Assembly (NCBI GenBank): GCA_934364805.1
Contig: CAKRMH010000011.1
Location: forward strand, 32,228 to 96,227
Direction: 5' to 3'
DNA length: 64,000 nt
From: an uncultured Lachnospiraceae bacterium
GTDB lineage: Bacteria > Bacillota > Clostridia > Lachnospirales > Lachnospiraceae
Shown: positions 61,570 to 64,000 of the stretch, in pieces
Layout: the number at the start of each line of letters is the position of its first letter
Position numbering within the stretch: the first letter of the stretch is position 1
The notes under the pieces: generated by a model
Seen by the model: only the letters and a program-made list of their open reading frames with translations
Databases searched by the model: none
Told to the model about the DNA's origin: nothing
Made by a program: the position numbers and the translations under genes

Positions 61570-63306
61570 TCAGTCAGAGAATTGGGAAATCTCCATAAGT
61601 TCTATCCCTGAATAATAAAACTTCATGATATCTTCGTATGTCATTCCCTGTCTGGCCATAGTCGAAGCCCCATATTGGCTTAATCCGATTCCATGCCCAA
61701 ATCCGCCTCCTTTCAGGATATAATGGCCGTCTTCGAAAGAGGCAATATAAAAACATGCACTCGGAATCAGCGTAAGATCTGTTCGTTCCTTACCATTGGA
61801 TAATACAACATTTTGTAACATATGTCCAAGGATGTTTCGGATTTCGTTCTCCTCATAGAATGTTTTTTCGCCCTTTTCATATTGGATCTTCAGACATAAT
61901 ACATATCCGTTTGTGCTTCTTTGTAAAATGGATATGCTCTGTGCCATGCCAAATTCAGAATCTGTGCCTCCCTTTAGGTCAAGTCTTGCTGTCCAACGGT
62001 AAAATGGAGAAACACGATCATATGAATCGGGTGCCGAATCGATAAATTTCTGAAACCTGCTTTCATCCGAAAGATCTCCGGGGTTCTCAGAGGTTTCATA
62101 TTTTTTCTGCAGATACTCCGGATTTTCCTGTCCGTTCTCCCGTTCCTCTTCGTTTTTCCAGAGTTCATAATCTTCTGTGACACCAGGATTCGTCGAGCAA
62201 TAATAACAGGTGATCGGATTTCCCTGATACACAGCAATCTGCCCGGAAGTCTCATTTCCTGCCTGATCTGTAATCTCACTCTTTCCTGCCTTGTTATAGA
62301 CCTGAAAAGCGGTAGAATCATCAACATTTGCCCCATACATGGCATACTGATCGTTTTTTAACTGACTGTAAGCGTAAGTTCTTGCGCACACCGCCTGTGC
62401 TTTTAGTGCCTCTAATCCAAACTGCTGGGGCATTTCCGATGGAAGCACCCTTTTTACATATTCTTCGATCGGAAGTTCATTCACCATGACAATTCCATTT
62501 TCTGTCCGGATACAGTAGATGGTGTCCGGATAGGAATTGCTGATATGATTTCCAGATGCATCACAAATACACATTTCTCCGCCTTCGGAAACGATCTTTA
62601 TTTTTCCAAGCCCATGCTCATCCAGGAATTTCCCGCAATCGAGAATATTTTCCCCTTCGATCCGGAACAGTTCATTCTCATAAGAGATCTGACAGCTTGA
62701 ATCCGATTTCAGATATAACTGCGGATACTCGGTAACGGTATCATTTTTGATGATAACACGTATGCTTTCTGCAACGGTCGCTTCATTGACCAGAATCGCC
62801 TGTATCCGATGATATGCAAGTACATAGTTCACGTTACTGCTTCCTACGATAAGATCTGTAAGCGAGCCTTCCCGGACCGTTCCGTTTTCTGATATGTATA
62901 CGGGAATTTCAACTTCCCGTTCAATCATGCCATAATCACGCACCTCCATCTGTTTATCGGTATAGCTCTCAAGAACCCCTTCGATCCTGTCCGGTTTGGT
63001 GTAAATATGGCTGATTTTATCCTGAGTGATCTCAATGTCTGCAATCCCTTCATACGGAGTATCCATGTGTCCGGGCAGCTGATAAATCTGTCCCTTATAA
63101 AGATACTCGATCTTATCGTTCTGTGTGGAAATAATATATGCGTTTTGGACAATGCCATTTTCCTTTTCTGACTCTGTCTGTCCAGCCTCCGATTCTGTCT
63201 TATGCAAAAGCAGACGAAATACAATAAGAAACGTAATTGCCACGCAGACAATTATGGTAATAAAGACAATGAACACGATACAGCCGGGGCTATTCTTTTT
63301 CTTCAT
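61570..63306 (-). CDS. SpoIID/LytB domain protein (membrane-anchored, long form)
   Basis: A 578-aa protein with an N-terminal membrane anchor (about residues 8-30), a region of about 220 residues of beta-rich sequence without clear family ('LYKGQIYQLPGHMDTPYEG'), and a C-terminal SpoIID domain (about 275-570: 'PIEEYVKRVLPSEMPQQF', 'LKAQAVCARTYAYSQLK', 'GGGFGHGIGLSQYGA'). SpoIID is a lytic transglycosylase that strips peptidoglycan during engulfment; the Glu in 'PSEMP' matches the proposed catalytic residue. Its length is well above the about 340 residues of SpoIID, so a vegetative homologue is possible. Confidence 0.85.
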   Translation of the reverse strand: MKKKNSPGCIVFIVFITIIVCVAITFLIVFRLLLHKTESEAGQTESEKENGIVQNAYIISTQNDKIEYLYKGQIYQLPGHMDTPYEGIADIEITQDKISHIYTKPDRIEGVLESYTDKQMEVRDYGMIEREVEIPVYISENGTVREGSLTDLIVGSSNVNYVLAYHRIQAILVNEATVAESIRVIIKNDTVTEYPQLYLKSDSSCQISYENELFRIEGENILDCGKFLDEHGLGKIKIVSEGGEMCICDASGNHISNSYPDTIYCIRTENGIVMVNELPIEEYVKRVLPSEMPQQFGLEALKAQAVCARTYAYSQLKNDQYAMYGANVDDSTAFQVYNKAGKSEITDQAGNETSGQIAVYQGNPITCYYCSTNPGVTEDYELWKNEEERENGQENPEYLQKKYETSENPGDLSDESRFQKFIDSAPDSYDRVSPFYRWTARLDLKGGTDSEFGMAQSISILQRSTNGYVLCLKIQYEKGEKTFYEENEIRNILGHMLQNVVLSNGKERTDLTLIPSACFYIASFEDGHYILKGGGFGHGIGLSQYGASTMARQGMTYEDIMKFYYSGIELMEISQFSD

Positions 63307-63349
63307 TCTGACTCCTGAACATGCAGCAGATTCCGATCTGCCTTTCTAT

Positions 63350-63394
63350 AACAAAAGGGAAGCTGTTTTGTCGAACAGCTTCCCCTTCTTTTGT
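63350..63394 (-). terminator. Strong intrinsic terminator downstream of the 6S RNA
   Basis: GGGAAGCTGTT (63357-63367) pairs with AACAGCTTCCC (63374-63384), an 11-bp stem with a six-base loop; after a four-base bulge the stem continues for six more pairs (ACAAAA with TTTTGT). On the leftward strand TTTTGTT follows. It lies 43 bases before the SpoIID-domain start codon and probably ends read-through from the 6S RNA gene. Confidence 0.75.
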
Positions 63395-63503
63395 ATCTTA
63401 AAAACTTTCTCTTTTGTAAGTTCTTTTGTACTTCTCAATGATTCTTTTGTATTTACCCTGATATCAGTTCTTATAGGTACTTTATAGCACTTCTTCTTTT
63501 GTA
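63386..63503. repeat. Five dispersed copies of a 10-mer (TTCTTTTGTA)
   Basis: TTCTTTTGTA (leftward strand TACAAAAGAA) occurs at 63386, 63421, 63442 and 63494, with a one-mismatch copy (CTCTTTTGTA) at 63409. Start-to-start spacings are 23, 12, 21 and 52 bases. The cluster lies between the 3' end of the 6S RNA and the terminator, and one copy is part of the terminator stem. Confidence 0.8.
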
Positions 63504-63504
63504 A

Positions 63505-63697
63505 TATAACCCAAAATGCCGGCTCCTGCAATTTAGACTCCTAGCTAATGCTAGGTGGGCGACCGCAGTTTACCTTCTGCCTTCCACTGATACGAGGCGG
63601 CCTGACATCCAGTAACTCATATAGGAATCCCGTTTAAAGTAAATGTAGGTTCTAAATAGCAAGAGTTATCGAACATTCCAGGCTATATCTTTTTGTG
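63505..63697 (-). ncRNA. ssrS: 6S RNA (SsrS)
   Basis: 6S RNA binds the housekeeping RNA polymerase holoenzyme by imitating an open promoter. On the leftward strand a closing stem pairs ATATAGCCTGGAATG (near 63687-63673) with CATTTTGGGTTATAT (near 63520-63506). 'AATGTTCGATAACTC' and the central 'AAGGTAAACTGCGGTCGCCC' match conserved 6S blocks (compare E. coli 'CCUUAAAACUGCGACGAC'), and a CCTAGC-GCTAGG hairpin occupies the equivalent place. Length of about 190 bases fits. Ends are approximate. Confidence 0.85.
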
Positions 63698-63702
63698 TTT
63701 TT

Positions 63703-63731
63703 ATTATACTTTAATATGTCTCATTTTTCAA
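63703..63731 (-). promoter_or_regulatory. Near-consensus promoter of the 6S RNA gene
   Basis: On the leftward strand TTGAAA (63731-63726) and a perfect TATAAT (63708-63703) are exactly 17 bases apart, pointing at the 6S RNA start near 63697. This is the best promoter in the window. Confidence 0.82.
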
Positions 63732-63770
63732 TGAAAAATTCAAGACACATTTTGCCATAATATGAAATTC

Positions 63771-63944
63771 TTATTGAATTCCCTTTTCCAGATCATTTTG
63801 TGTAAAAGCGCCTGGAAGAAGTTGTTCTAATGTGCATTTTTTAAAATGTCCATCTGGTTTTACCAGAAGAACCTGAAAAGTCTTCGGATCACAAAACTCC
63901 GCCATTACCTGTCTGCATACACCCGGGAGTTTGACAGTTGAATA
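63771..63944 (-). pseudogene. 3' fragment of a cytidine deaminase gene
   Basis: Leftward, about 55 codons ending TAA (63773-63771) read PGVCRQVMAEFCDPKTFQV and 'LLVKPDGHFKKCTLEQLLP', the C-terminal part of a cytidine deaminase (Cdd). The motif normally P-C-G-x-C-x-x-V appears as L-P-G-V-C-R-Q-V, so the first zinc-binding Cys is lost, and an in-frame stop (63947-63945) precedes it. The N-terminal half with the H-A-E catalytic motif is absent; the sequence to the right is a terminator hairpin. The gene is therefore broken. Confidence 0.7.
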
Positions 63945-63959
63945 TTAAAAAAAGTTATC

Positions 63960-63986
63960 GCAGGTCGCATAAAACCTGCATTTTTT
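63960..63986. terminator. Terminator hairpin beside the cdd fragment
   Basis: GCAGGT and ACCTGC form a 6-bp stem with an eight-base loop, with ATTTTTT on the rightward side and a T-run seven bases away on the leftward side. It probably ends a gene beyond the right edge of the window and marks the breakpoint of the cdd fragment. Confidence 0.6.
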
Positions 63987-64000
63987 ATGTCAAATTTTCC

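Noticed and set aside
63346..63531. A 61-codon leftward open frame across the repeat array and terminator
   Set aside because: It overlaps the 3' end of the 6S RNA and a strong terminator, and its Lys/Thr-rich product arises from the 10-mer repeats. No ribosome site was seen.
1..64000. CRISPR arrays, tRNA or rRNA genes, complete insertion sequences, prophage genes
   Set aside because: No regular repeat-spacer pattern, no cloverleaf-like or rRNA sequence and no transposase, integrase or phage structural gene was recognised.

Overview
The window reads as a chromosomal segment of a spore-forming, low-to-moderate GC Gram-positive anaerobe of the Lachnospiraceae type (Clostridia). This is inferred from gene content and order: mreB-mreC-mreD-mrdA after mutS-mutL-miaA-radC; the sporulation pair yqfC-yqfD before phoH and ybeY; a Re-type citrate synthase next to a eukaryote-like NADP isocitrate dehydrogenase; the Cys/Gly-rich 'chorion class' small protein; and a T-box in front of pheST. 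Species cannot be fixed from the sequence alone. No tRNA, rRNA, CRISPR array or complete insertion sequence was seen.

Layout. Positions 1-13990 form one long leftward run: two FAD flavoproteins, mutS, mutL, miaA, a methionine gamma-lyase-like PLP enzyme, radC, mreB, mreC, mreD and a truncated mrdA that runs off the left edge. putP (14175-15701) points right. From 25278 back to 15704 is a leftward block: an HD-GYP receptor, rlmH, yqfC, yqfD, phoH, a degenerate PgpH-like membrane protein, ybeY, a DUF3048 lipoprotein, a SpoVB/MurJ-like flippase and a BofC-like small protein. A strikingly AT-rich island (about 25280-27440) interrupts the housekeeping sequence. It carries a surface-protein remnant and a compact three-gene operon (GNAT acetyltransferase, unknown 131-aa protein, SecB-like chaperone) with its own terminator. 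This is the best candidate for an undescribed system: a toxin-antitoxin-chaperone (TAC) module with a TacT/AtaT-like GNAT as the effector.

After xpt (right) come leftward genes for one-carbon metabolism (folD, fhs), DNA translocation (ftsK/spoIIIE), undecaprenyl-PP phosphatase, a TepA-like ClpP protease, glgA, yebC, a CorC-type CBS protein, a solitary mazF, alr, nnrD/E, a coiled-coil protein and the redox repressor rex. The 44646-47990 operon makes 2-oxoglutarate precursors (Re-citrate synthase, GntR regulator, IDH) and has a clear promoter with a palindromic GntR-type operator. A cluster of small proteins follows (48186-49343), including a 53-aa gene, then an InlB-repeat/beta-propeller secreted protein, an EF-G paralogue, tyrA and aroA (convergent, aromatic amino acid synthesis), a PilZ protein, queA, pheT-pheS with a T-box leader and strong promoter, a YihY membrane protein and a SpoIID-domain protein.

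The right end holds a 6S RNA gene with a near-consensus promoter, a cluster of five copies of a 10-mer repeat just downstream of it, a terminator, and the 3' remnant of a cytidine deaminase gene. Start codons were chosen by ribosome-binding-site position where the longest open frame was not credible. All functional calls come from motif and family recognition by eye, not from searches.
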